Assembly (NCBI GenBank): GCA_016764835.1 | Contig: JAESRD010000129.1 | Span: 1 to 5,801 of the forward strand | DNA length: 5,801 nt | Source: Paracoccaceae bacterium | Lineage (GTDB): Bacteria; Pseudomonadota; Alphaproteobacteria; Rhodobacterales; Rhodobacteraceae | Direction: 5' to 3' | In this document: in pieces, positions 1 to 5,801 of the stretch | Numbering within the stretch: position 1 is the stretch's first letter | Layout of the letters: each line of letters begins with the position of its first letter | Program-made: the position numbers and the translations under genes | The notes under the pieces: generated by a model | The model's input: the letters and a program-made list of their open reading frames with translations, nothing else | Database searches by the model: none | What the model was told of the DNA's origin: nothing

Positions 1-1
1 A

Positions 2-529
2 GACATGGCCCTGCGCGCGCTTGATGCAGCCCCTACCGGTGAGCGCGTTGCCGCGCCGCGATTGCAGGCTTTGCAAAACATCGCCCTGTTGCATGGCCGC
101 GAGATAATGGTTGAGACCATTGGCACCGGCGTTTCGCCCGCTTTGGTGCTGGCAGTGATCTCTGTTGAAAGTGCGGGCAATGCTGATGCTGTCAGCGGGG
201 CAGGGGCGCAGGGGCTGATGCAGCTAATGCCCGCCACGGCTGAGCGCTTTGGTGTGACCGACCGTAGCAACGCTTTGCAGAACATTCGCGGCGGCACGGC
301 CTATCTAGATTGGCTGCTTGGCCATTTTGACGGTGACCCGATTTTGGCGATTGCGGCATATAATTCTGGGGAGGGCGCTGTGCGCACCAATGGCGGCGTG
401 CCGCCCTTTGCAGAAACCCGCGCTTATGTGCCCAAAGTGCTGGCCGCTTGGGCCGTGGCGCGGGGCCTGTGCCAAACCCCGCCCGAGCTGATATCAGATG
501 GTTGTGTGTTTGCCGCCAACAACCTTTAG
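2..529 (+). CDS. Lytic transglycosylase, SLT domain (5' end outside window)
   Basis: Peptidoglycan lytic transglycosylase of the Slt70/MltC-like fold. These enzymes cut the MurNAc-GlcNAc bond in the periplasm and leave an anhydro-MurNAc end. Counting from the ATG at position 5, the visible 174 residues carry the family motifs in order: the catalytic glutamate in VISVESAGN (E55), GLMQLMPATA (70-79), AAYNSGEGAV (117-126) and the ETRAYVPKV segment (138-146), followed by TAG. Two cysteines near the C-terminus (C156, C167) could form a disulfide in the periplasm; that is inference. No signal peptide is visible, and the frame stays open to the left edge, so the true start, with an export signal, probably lies upstream. 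The ATG at 5 is then an internal methionine. The gene converges on scoB with a 41-base gap. The family call is secure; the subfamily is not. Confidence 0.9.
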   Translation, partial: DMALRALDAAPTGERVAAPRLQALQNIALLHGREIMVETIGTGVSPALVLAVISVESAGNADAVSGAGAQGLMQLMPATAERFGVTDRSNALQNIRGGTAYLDWLLGHFDGDPILAIAAYNSGEGAVRTNGGVPPFAETRAYVPKVLAAWAVARGLCQTPPELISDGCVFAANNL

Positions 530-541
530 CGCGGTGCAGGC

Positions 542-586
542 GGCGACACTCAATATTGGCGGTCTCTATACTATAGTACTGTCGCC
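542..586. terminator. Weak stem-loop in the convergent gap
   Basis: The 7-base arms GGCGACA (542-548) and TGTCGCC (580-586) are perfectly complementary across a 31-base loop. The loop itself holds two short palindromes, CAATATTG (551-558) and TACTATAGTA (569-578). The right arm and part of the loop fall inside the 3' end of scoB. The position between two convergent genes suits a bidirectional terminator, but there is no T-run on either side and the loop is long, so this is only a weak candidate. Confidence 0.22.
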
Positions 587-1197
587 TCGGTCGCGGCGCG
601 CAGATCGGCCTCAGTTACACCGTCGGCCAGCTCAACAATCTTGAGCCCGCTGGGCACGACATCAAGCACGCCCAAATTGGTAATAATCCGATCAACCACG
701 CCCTTGCCTGTCAGCGGCAGGGTGCACGCTTTGAGCAACTTGCTGACGCCATGCTTGTTGGTGTGGTCCATGACCACCACGACCCGGCCAACACCGGCGA
801 CCAAGTCCATCGCCCTGCCCATGCCCTTAACGAGCTTGCCGGGGATCATCCAATTGGCCAGATCGCCGTTCTGCGCAACTTCCATTGCACCAAGGATCGC
901 CATGGCGATTTTGCCACCACGGATCATGCCAAAGGAGGCGGCGCTATCAAAGTAAGCAGTGTTGGGCAGCTCGGTGATGGTCTGCTTGCCGGCATTGATG
1001 AGATCAGCGTCGACTTCGTCGTCAGTCGGGAAGGGCCCCATGCCCAACATACCGTTCTCAGATTGCAGCGTTACATTCACCCCGTCAGGGATGAAGTTCG
1101 GCACCAGCGTCGGGATGCCAATGCCAAGGTTCACATAAGTGCCGTCTTCCAGCTCAAGTGCCGCGCGCGCGGCCATTTGGTTGCGGTCCCAGCTCAT
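571..1197 (-). CDS. scoB: Succinyl-CoA:3-ketoacid CoA-transferase subunit B
   Basis: Catalytic (beta) subunit of 3-oxoacid CoA-transferase, 208 residues, a normal length for a separate B subunit. The enzyme moves CoA from succinyl-CoA to acetoacetate in the cytoplasm through a glutamyl-CoA thioester. The CoA-transferase signature LQSENG is at residues 44-49, with E47 as the expected nucleophile. NLGIGIPT (23-30) near the N-terminus and [14 protein letters not shown] (94-107) are also typical. The ATG overlaps the stop of the upstream small gene as ATGA (1197-1194), which suggests translational coupling. It also has its own AAGAGG ribosome site. The partner scoA lies upstream in the same operon but is separated by the small gene, which is unusual. 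A 3-oxoadipate CoA-transferase (PcaJ) is the nearest alternative. No aromatic-degradation gene is in the window, and the partner's sequence favours SCOT. Confidence 0.93.
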   Translation of the reverse strand: MSWDRNQMAARAALELEDGTYVNLGIGIPTLVPNFIPDGVNVTLQSENGMLGMGPFPTDDEVDADLINAGKQTITELPNTAYFDSAASFGMIRGGKIAMAILGAMEVAQNGDLANWMIPGKLVKGMGRAMDLVAGVGRVVVVMDHTNKHGVSKLLKACTLPLTGKGVVDRIITNLGVLDVVPSGLKIVELADGVTEADLRAATEATVL

Positions 1198-1457
1198 GAT
1201 TGTGCCTCTTTGGCAGCAAATATGACAAGCTCACCTTTGCGGCTCTCACCATCAAACCCACGTTCTAAAAAGAGTTGAAATTTATACGTGCGGCCAGTTT
1301 GTTTGCAAATGTTATGGATAAGCTCTTTCTTTTTAAGCTTCGCATTGAAGGCGAACAAAGTGAATGACCGTTGCGGAACACCAATTTCGGTTTTTGGATC
1401 AGCATCTAGCTCGTCAATAAGTGCAGCCGTCGATTTTGGTGAAATTACTTTTGGCAT
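1194..1457 (-). CDS. Unrecognised 87-residue protein between scoA and scoB
   Basis: I do not recognise this family and assign no function. The frame is intact, 87 codons from ATG to TGA. It is preceded by a strong GAGAGAGGG ribosome site ending 8 bases before the ATG. It starts 4 bases after the scoA stop and overlaps the scoB start by ATGA, so it is placed as a true operon member. The product is small and mildly basic (11 Lys and 4 Arg against 11 acidic residues), with one cysteine (C51), no signal peptide and no membrane segment. By eye it suggests an N-terminal helix (9-18), a strand (31-37), a basic helix (40-54) and two strands (58-65 and 75-81). This is a guess, not a prediction run. 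GC is about 42% (109 of 257 bases, 1201-1457) and third-position GC about 37% (32 of 87 codons), against 75% in the first 40 scoA codons. That points to a recent or foreign origin. Confidence 0.75.
   Translation of the reverse strand: MPKVISPKSTAALIDELDADPKTEIGVPQRSFTLFAFNAKLKKKELIHNICKQTGRTYKFQLFLERGFDGESRKGELVIFAAKEAQS
1205..1210 (-). promoter_or_regulatory. Ribosome binding site of scoB
   Basis: AAGAGG on the minus strand lies 7 bases before the scoB ATG at 1197. It sits inside the last codons of the upstream small gene. Together with the ATGA overlap it fixes the scoB start and shows that scoB can recruit ribosomes itself as well as by coupling. Confidence 0.65.
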
Positions 1458-1461
1458 AGTT

Positions 1462-2157
1462 TTAACCCTCTCTCACTGTGCGTTGCTCAATCCGTTTCTC
1501 ATGCTGGCCTTGCACGATCCGGTGCACATAGATGCCCGGCAGATGGATCAGATCAGGGTCGAGGCTGCCGGTTGGCACGATCTCTTCAACTTCGACCACA
1601 CAGACCTTGCCGCACATGGCGGCAGGCGGGTTAAAGTTACGGGCGGTTTTGCGGAAGATCAGGTTGCCAGTCGCATCGGCCTTCCACGCCTTGATGATCG
1701 ACAGATCAGCAAAGATCCCCTCTTCGAGGATATAGGTCTCGCCGTTAAAATCTTTGTGCTCTTTGCCCTCGGCAATAACTGTGCCGACGCCAGTTTTGGT
1801 ATAAAAACCGGGAATGCCACAGCCAGCGGCGCGCATACGCTCGGCCAATGTGCCTTGGGGGTTAAACTCTAACTCCAGCTCGCCGCTCAGATATTGGCGC
1901 ATGAACTCAGCGTTTTCGCCAACATAAGAAGACATCATCTTCTTGATCTGTTTGGTATCGAGCAGTTTGCCGAGGCCGAACCCATCAACACCGCAATTGT
2001 TAGAGGCGACGGTCAAATCTTTGACCTTGCTCTCAACCAGCGCGTCGATCAGCAGCTCAGGAATGCCGCAGAGGCCAAAACCACCGGCGGCAATGAGCAT
2101 GCCGTCGCTGAGCAGCCCGTCTAGCGCCTCGCTCGCCGATGCATAGACCTTATCCAT
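1462..2157 (-). CDS. scoA: Succinyl-CoA:3-ketoacid CoA-transferase subunit A
   Basis: Alpha subunit of 3-oxoacid CoA-transferase, which assembles with ScoB in the cytoplasm to convert acetoacetate and succinyl-CoA to acetoacetyl-CoA and succinate. CoA-transferase signature 1 is complete: [10 protein letters not shown] followed by GLCGIP, residues 18-32 from the start used here. Further family blocks are [42 protein letters not shown] and [12 protein letters not shown] start two codons upstream (ATG at 2163) is possible, but the GGGGG ribosome site touches it directly. The ATG at 2157 has a 6-base spacing and gives the MDK-type N-terminus I recall for this family, for 231 residues. The gene follows topA on the same strand. 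I found no convincing sigma-70 promoter in the roughly 100-base spacer, only an inverted repeat. The operon continues into the 87-residue gene and scoB. Confidence 0.94.
   Translation of the reverse strand: MDKVYASASEALDGLLSDGMLIAAGGFGLCGIPELLIDALVESKVKDLTVASNNCGVDGFGLGKLLDTKQIKKMMSSYVGENAEFMRQYLSGELELEFNPQGTLAERMRAAGCGIPGFYTKTGVGTVIAEGKEHKDFNGETYILEEGIFADLSIIKAWKADATGNLIFRKTARNFNPPAAMCGKVCVVEVEEIVPTGSLDPDLIHLPGIYVHRIVQGQHEKRIEQRTVREG
1466..1474 (-). promoter_or_regulatory. Ribosome binding site of the 87-residue gene
   Basis: The purine run GAGAGAGGG on the minus strand overlaps the last codons of scoA and ends 8 bases before the ATG at 1457. It is the strongest sequence evidence, apart from the gene spacing, that the small frame is translated. 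Confidence 0.65.
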
Positions 2158-2163
2158 AACCAT

Positions 2164-2168
2164 CCCCC
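2164..2168 (-). promoter_or_regulatory. Ribosome binding site deciding the scoA start
   Basis: GGGGG on the minus strand directly abuts an ATG at 2163 and lies 6 bases before a second in-frame ATG at 2157. Ribosome spacing favours the second, which removes two residues (Met-Val) from the longest frame. Confidence 0.55.
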
Positions 2169-2211
2169 AATATATGTTGCCTTGGCTTGTGGCCTGCTTC
2201 GCCGCACCTTG

Positions 2212-2246
2212 TCAAACCTAATGCGGCACTGCGGCATTAGGTTTGA
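2212..2246 (-). promoter_or_regulatory. Perfect 13-bp inverted repeat between topA and scoA
   Basis: The arms TCAAACCTAATGC (2212-2224) and GCATTAGGTTTGA (2234-2246) are exact reverse complements around a 9-base loop. The repeat lies 17 bases after the topA stop and about 55 bases before the scoA start. As RNA it would form a stable hairpin and could end or protect the topA message, but no U-run follows on the minus strand, so it is not a canonical intrinsic terminator. As DNA, the half-sites are 22 bp centre to centre, about two helical turns, which would suit a dimeric repressor controlling the sco operon. The inverted repeat is certain; its role is open. Confidence 0.6.
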
Positions 2247-2263
2247 ACAGGCATTTGGGGCGA

Positions 2264-4936
2264 TCAGCTTGCGTCGTCGACCACATCATCAGGTGCTGAA
2301 GTGTCGGCTTTCTTCGCCGCTGGCTTTTTGGCGGCAGGTTTCTTTTTGGCAGCGGGCTTCTTCGCCGCTGGCTTTTTAGCCGCTGCTTTCTTAGGTGCGG
2401 CCTTCTTGCGGGTCGGCTTCTTGCCCCCCTTGGCCAGCTTCTCGTCAATCAGCACCACAGCCGCTTCAATGCTCAGCTCAGCAACATCCGTGTCCTTAGG
2501 CAGGGTGGCATTGACCTTGGCCCATTTCACATAGGGCCCGTATTTGCCGTCCATCACATTGATCGGCCCGCCCTCTGTCGGGTGTTCGCCCAATTCGCGC
2601 AGCGGTGTGGCATTGGCGCCGCGGCCTTTGCGCGCGGCTATTTTCTCGGCCAACAGCTGCACAGCATGGTTCATGCCGACGGTCCAAACCTCGTCCAACC
2701 CGCTCAGGTTGGCATTGGTGCCGCCGCGCTCAGATGTGCTTGCCGCATGTTTGAGATATGGCCCGTAGCGGCCAATATTGGCCCAGATCATCACGCCGTC
2801 TTCGGGGTGCGGGCCAATCTCGCGGGGCAGGGACAGCAGCCGCACAGCGGTTTCCAGCGTCAGGTCTTCTGGCGGCCAATCTTTTGGAACCGACTGGCGC
2901 GGTGGCTTTTTGTTGTCTTCGCTGACTTCGCCGCGCTGGGCATAGGGACCAAACCGGCCCTTATGAACCCAGATACTGTCTTCGCCATCAACACCGAGCA
3001 GCTTGCCTTCGGGCGGAATGCCGCCTTCAGGTTCTGCGCCGGGCGGGCCAAAGGCGCGGGTGTAGCGACATTCGGGGTAGGCCGAACAGCCGATAAACGC
3101 GCCGCCAGAACGGGCCGTGCGCATAGACAGCCTGCCTTTGCCGCAATTGGGGCAGAGCCGCGGATCTGTGCCGTCTTCATTTGCCGGAAACAGATGTGGC
3201 TCTAGAACTTCGTTAATCTTCTCAAGCACATCAGTGATGCGCAGCTCTTTGGTCTCGGCAATAGCCGCCGAAAAATCGGTCCAGAACCGCTGTAGCACGT
3301 CTTTATAATTGGCTTTACCGGCGGACACTTTATCAAGCTGGTCTTCAAGGTCGGCGGTAAAGCCGTCTTCGGTGTAGCGGCTAAAATAGGCCGACAGGAA
3401 GACCGTGACCAAACGGCCTTTGTCTTGCGGGATCAAGCGGCCTTTGTCCTTGGCTACATAGTCGCGGTCTTGGATCGTTGTCACGACCGAGGCGTAGGTC
3501 GATGGGCGGCCAATGCCCAGCTCTTCCATCCGCTTCACCAGCGTCGCTTCTGTAAAGCGCGGTGGAGGCTGAGTGAAGTGCTGCTCAGGCTTGATCTCTT
3601 TCTTGGGGGTCGCGTCGCCCATGGCCAGCTGCGGCAAGCGCTTGTCGTCATCATCAAGCACAGAATCGTCTTTGCCCTCTTCGTAGACGGCAATGAAACC
3701 TTCAAACAACATCACCTGACCGGTGGCGCGCAAGCCAACTTGGCCGTCAGCCGAACCAATCTCAACCACGGTGCGCTCTAGCCTGGCCGAGGCCATTTGG
3801 CTGGCAAGCGTGCGCTTCCAGATCAGATCATAAAGCTTGCGCTGATCCGGGTCGCTGATTTTCAGGTCTTCGGGCGATTTGTTCAGCTCGGTTGGGCGAA
3901 TACATTCATGCGCCTCTTGGGCATTCTTGGCCTTATTTTTGTACATGCGCGGGCTGTTTGGCAGATATTTATCGCCAAACCGCTCCTTGATCGCATCACG
4001 CGCGGCGCTGATCGCCTCTGGCGCCATGTCGATGCCATCGGTCCGCATATAGGTGATGATCCCAGCCTCGTAGAGACGCTGCGCTGTGCTCATGGCGGCG
4101 CGCGCGCCCATGCCCAGCTTGCGGCTGGCTTCTTGTTGAAGCGTCGAGGTCATGAATGGCGGAGAGGGGTTGCGGTTGGCGGGCTTGGCCTCAACTGAGT
4201 GCACGGACAGATCACGCGAGGTGACGGCCTGCACGGCCAGCTCAGCAGCAGTGCCATCGCCAAGGCTAAATTTGTCGAGCCGATCGCCAGCCAAAGATGT
4301 CAGGCGGGCAGTGAACTTTTGGCCGCGCGGGGTCTCAAGTGCGTCAGTAACCGACCAGTATTCCTGCGGACGGAAAACTTCGATCTCCATCTCGCGGTCA
4401 ACGATCAGCCGCAAACAGACTGATTGCACCCGGCCCGCAGATTTTGCCCCCGGCAATTTGCGCCAGAGCACCGGTGACAGGTTGAACCCCACCAGATAGT
4501 CGAGCGCACGACGGGCCAAATATGCCTCGACCAGCGGCGCATCAACTTGGCGCGGGTTCTTCATCGCTTCGGTCACGGCGGCTTTGGTGATGGCATTGAA
4601 CGTCACCCTTGAGACCGCGGTGCCTTTCTTGATCGCCTTGCGCGCGGTCAGCGCCTCTTGCAAATGCCAACTAATCGCCTCGCCTTCACGGTCAGGGTCG
4701 GTTGCGAGAATAAGGTTTGGATCGTCTTTAAGCGCATCGGCGATGGCTTTGACGTGTTTGCGACTATCGGCTGCGATCTCCCATTTCATGGCAAAATCGT
4801 TGTCAGTATCTACCGAACCGTCTTTTGGCGGCAGGTCTCTGACATGGCCATATGAGGCAAGAACGGTGAAGCCTGGGCCAAGATATTTGTTAATTGTCTT
4901 GGCTTTAGCGGGTGATTCAACAACGACAACTGGCAT
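2264..4936 (-). CDS. topA: DNA topoisomerase I (type IA, omega protein)
   Basis: Type IA topoisomerase that relaxes negative supercoils by cutting one strand through a 5'-phosphotyrosine link. It has 890 residues from the chosen start. Domains in order: TOPRIM at the N-terminus, with VVVVESPAKAKTINKYLG (E7) and DPDREGE (D80, D82, E84) for metal binding; the core, with catalytic Y296 and R298 in GIITYMRTDG and the conserved GIGRPSTYASVV at 474-485; one C4 zinc finger (C595, C598, C617, C623); three C-terminal repeats with a G-R/K-F/Y-G-P-Y core (starting near 660, 722 and 797); and a Lys/Ala/Pro tail (about 836-877) ending in an acidic cap. The ATG at 4936 has a good AGGAA site and begins MPVVVVESPAKAK, as in homologues. 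A longer frame starts at a TTG (5005) that is better explained as a promoter -35 box. It follows dprA on the same strand, a widely conserved order. Confidence 0.98.
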   Translation of the reverse strand: MPVVVVESPAKAKTINKYLGPGFTVLASYGHVRDLPPKDGSVDTDNDFAMKWEIAADSRKHVKAIADALKDDPNLILATDPDREGEAISWHLQEALTARKAIKKGTAVSRVTFNAITKAAVTEAMKNPRQVDAPLVEAYLARRALDYLVGFNLSPVLWRKLPGAKSAGRVQSVCLRLIVDREMEIEVFRPQEYWSVTDALETPRGQKFTARLTSLAGDRLDKFSLGDGTAAELAVQAVTSRDLSVHSVEAKPANRNPSPPFMTSTLQQEASRKLGMGARAAMSTAQRLYEAGIITYMRTDGIDMAPEAISAARDAIKERFGDKYLPNSPRMYKNKAKNAQEAHECIRPTELNKSPEDLKISDPDQRKLYDLIWKRTLASQMASARLERTVVEIGSADGQVGLRATGQVMLFEGFIAVYEEGKDDSVLDDDDKRLPQLAMGDATPKKEIKPEQHFTQPPPRFTEATLVKRMEELGIGRPSTYASVVTTIQDRDYVAKDKGRLIPQDKGRLVTVFLSAYFSRYTEDGFTADLEDQLDKVSAGKANYKDVLQRFWTDFSAAIAETKELRITDVLEKINEVLEPHLFPANEDGTDPRLCPNCGKGRLSMRTARSGGAFIGCSAYPECRYTRAFGPPGAEPEGGIPPEGKLLGVDGEDSIWVHKGRFGPYAQRGEVSEDNKKPPRQSVPKDWPPEDLTLETAVRLLSLPREIGPHPEDGVMIWANIGRYGPYLKHAASTSERGGTNANLSGLDEVWTVGMNHAVQLLAEKIAARKGRGANATPLRELGEHPTEGGPINVMDGKYGPYVKWAKVNATLPKDTDVAELSIEAAVVLIDEKLAKGGKKPTRKKAAPKKAAAKKPAAKKPAAKKKPAAKKPAAKKADTSAPDDVVDDAS
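2306..2431 (-). repeat. Low-complexity Lys/Ala/Pro coding repeat in the topA tail
   Basis: This stretch encodes the basic topoisomerase tail, with four KKPAA units among related KK-rich segments, resembling histone H1-like tails. At the DNA level the 20-base string TTCTTCGCCGCTGGCTTTTT (plus strand) occurs exactly at 2310-2329 and again at 2358-2377, 48 bases (16 codons) apart. Such repeats can change length by slippage without breaking the frame. The tail probably adds non-specific DNA affinity; that is inference from composition. Confidence 0.8.
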
Positions 4937-4940
4937 AAAA

Positions 4941-4945
4941 TTCCT
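4941..4945 (-). promoter_or_regulatory. Ribosome binding site deciding the topA start
   Basis: AGGAA on the minus strand lies 4 bases before the ATG at 4936. No comparable site precedes the in-frame TTG at 5005, so this sets the start at MPVVVVES. Confidence 0.7.
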
Positions 4946-4976
4946 ATGGCGGCGATGGGGCTGATCTGGCGGCGCA

Positions 4977-5005
4977 AGATGGTGGAGGCATTGGGTGCTT
5001 GTCAA
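4977..5005 (-). promoter_or_regulatory. Candidate topA promoter
   Basis: The minus strand carries an exact TTGACA -35 box (5005-5000). The expected -10 position after a 17-base spacer reads CCATCT (4982-4977), a poor match; CATCTT after 18 bases is slightly better. A transcript starting near 4970 would have a leader of about 35 bases with the AGGAA site. The box lies downstream of a terminator-like hairpin after dprA, which fits separate transcription of topA. The weak -10 keeps confidence moderate. Confidence 0.4.
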
Positions 5006-5026
5006 TGCGGTGTCTTGGTCTTGTGG

Positions 5027-5061
5027 AAAAAAAGTTTACCGAGTGGGGTTTGTAGGCAAAC
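5027..5061 (-). terminator. Candidate intrinsic terminator after dprA
   Basis: Read on the minus strand, GTTTGCC (5061-5055) can pair with GGTAAAC (5040-5034), giving 7 pairs including one G-U around a 14-base loop. Seven T residues follow at once (5033-5027). The layout is that of an intrinsic terminator about 35 bases beyond the dprA stop. The stem is short and AT-rich for this genome, so efficiency is uncertain. Confidence 0.45.
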
Positions 5062-5094
5062 GCATAGGGCGCCTTTTGTGCCAATTTCGGTGGG

Positions 5095-5801
5095 CTAATT
5101 GACCAAAGACAACAGGCCACCGGGCGCGCGGCTAATCCGGCCATCAAGCTCAAGATCAACCAAAATCGGGGCAACATCGCCGGCTTTGCGGCCAAGATCG
5201 CGGATCAGCTGATCCTCAGCCATCGGTGACGGGCTGAGCCGGTCAAGTATTTGGGAGTGTAAGGCGGCGGTGGCACGCAGTGTAGCACTGGGCTTGGCGG
5301 TCGGCAGATTGGCAAGCTCGGTTGTCAGATTTTGCGCCGGGGCAATATATTGTTCAGGCGTAGCACGCAGCCGGGGGGCTGGTTCTATGTCGGCTGGTAT
5401 TGCTGTTTCATCTGGCTGCTCTAGGTCCGGGACATCAGCTAAACTGGCCGCGATCTGGTCGGGCTCATTGTATTCTACAGCGTCAGTCTGTGCGATCGTG
5501 CTGTATGGCAGGCCTTCGCCCTTATCTTCAAAGACAGGCGTAATTGATGCCTCGTTACAAGGTGTCACGGGCAGCTGTGGCGCCTCGCCGACAACCTCGA
5601 TCACATCGGCCGCATTGCGGATAAGCACTGCCCCGTCGCGCAACAGCATGTTGCAGCCCGAAGCGCGGGCATCAAACGGATGGCCCGGCACGGCCAGCAC
5701 GTCGCGGCCTTGGTCGAGCGCTTCGCGGGCGGTGATCAGGCTGCCAGATCTGGCGGCGGCTTCAATGACGATGACGGCGGAGGACATGCCCGAAATCAGC
5801 C
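5095..5801 (-). CDS. dprA: DNA-processing protein DprA/Smf, C-terminal part (5' end outside window)
   Basis: Cytoplasmic single-strand DNA-binding protein that loads RecA onto incoming DNA during natural transformation. It is also kept in many species not known to be competent. The visible part starts inside the Rossmann-like core: L-I-S-G, then [21 protein letters not shown], then [27 protein letters not shown], which are hallmark DprA blocks. The ATG at 5787 is an internal methionine, since the frame and the family motif continue upstream to the window edge. Counting from that methionine, the core ends near residue 66. A long linker of about 100 residues follows, acidic in its middle (14 Asp/Glu and one Lys in 86-136). 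A winged-helix domain of the DprA C-terminal type (about 173-230) closes the protein. The stop is TAG at 5097-5095. topA lies downstream on the same strand, separated by a terminator-like hairpin. Confidence 0.96.
   Translation of the reverse strand, partial: LISGMSSAVIVIEAAARSGSLITAREALDQGRDVLAVPGHPFDARASGCNMLLRDGAVLIRNAADVIEVVGEAPQLPVTPCNEASITPVFEDKGEGLPYSTIAQTDAVEYNEPDQIAASLADVPDLEQPDETAIPADIEPAPRLRATPEQYIAPAQNLTTELANLPTAKPSATLRATAALHSQILDRLSPSPMAEDQLIRDLGRKAGDVAPILVDLELDGRISRAPGGLLSLVN

Noticed and set aside
569..578. TACTATAGTA palindrome at the scoB stop
   Set aside because: It is only 10 bases, partly formed by coding and stop codons. It is not distinctive enough for a separate site.
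1288..1872. Plus-strand open frame of 194 codons opposite scoA and the small gene
   Set aside because: It is antisense to clearly conserved coding sequence, spans gene borders and has no recognisable protein motif. It is a shadow frame of GC-rich coding DNA.
571..2163. PcaIJ (3-oxoadipate CoA-transferase) in place of ScoAB
   Set aside because: The subunit sequences look like the succinyl-CoA:3-ketoacid type, and no protocatechuate or catechol pathway gene is nearby. Substrate cannot be proved from sequence alone, so some doubt remains.
2169..2197. TATATT upstream of scoA as a -10 box
   Set aside because: It would start transcription at about the first ATG and cut off the GGGGG ribosome site. 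The -35 position reads GCAGGC, which is no match.
2582..3205. Plus-strand open frame of 207 codons opposite topA
   Set aside because: It lies wholly antisense to the topoisomerase C-terminal domains and has no family features. The same applies to the other plus-strand frames across 2300-4960.
4937..5005. Longer topA frame starting at 5005, adding 23 residues
   Set aside because: The first codon is TTG with no good ribosome site. The added residues precede the conserved MPVVVVESPAK start, and the TTG is part of an exact TTGACA box. The ATG at 4936 with AGGAA is better.

Overview
The window looks like a chromosomal housekeeping segment of an alphaproteobacterium. It is most likely from the Rhodobacterales (Roseobacter group). 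This is inferred from the protein flavour, the dprA-topA pairing, a one-zinc-finger TopA with a Lys/Ala-rich tail, and the close match of the CoA-transferase subunits to what I recall from that group. GC is near 60% where I counted it in the conserved genes. No mobile element, RNA gene or CRISPR array is visible, and no stretch over 300 bases lacks a gene.

Layout, left to right: (i) the 3' part of a lytic transglycosylase gene on the + strand, running in from the left edge and ending at 529; (ii) a convergent minus-strand operon (571-2157) encoding both subunits of a succinyl-CoA:3-ketoacid CoA-transferase, scoA and scoB, with an unrecognised 87-residue reading frame lodged between them; (iii) a roughly 100-base spacer with a perfect 13-bp inverted repeat; (iv) topA, DNA topoisomerase I, minus strand, 890 residues from the start I prefer; (v) a 158-base spacer with a terminator-like hairpin and U-run after dprA, followed by a TTGACA promoter-like element before topA; (vi) the 3' part of dprA, running off the right edge.

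The genes do not form one pathway. dprA and topA are a commonly conserved neighbour pair in DNA processing and supercoiling. scoA and scoB form one enzyme that activates acetoacetate with CoA from succinyl-CoA, used in ketone-body or polyhydroxybutyrate catabolism. The lytic transglycosylase acts on peptidoglycan.

The least ordinary element is the small gene between scoA and scoB. It has its own Shine-Dalgarno sequence, a 4-base gap from scoA and an ATGA overlap with scoB. Its GC (about 42%) and third-position GC (about 37%) are far below those of its neighbours. I cannot assign it a function. The rest of the window is conventional.
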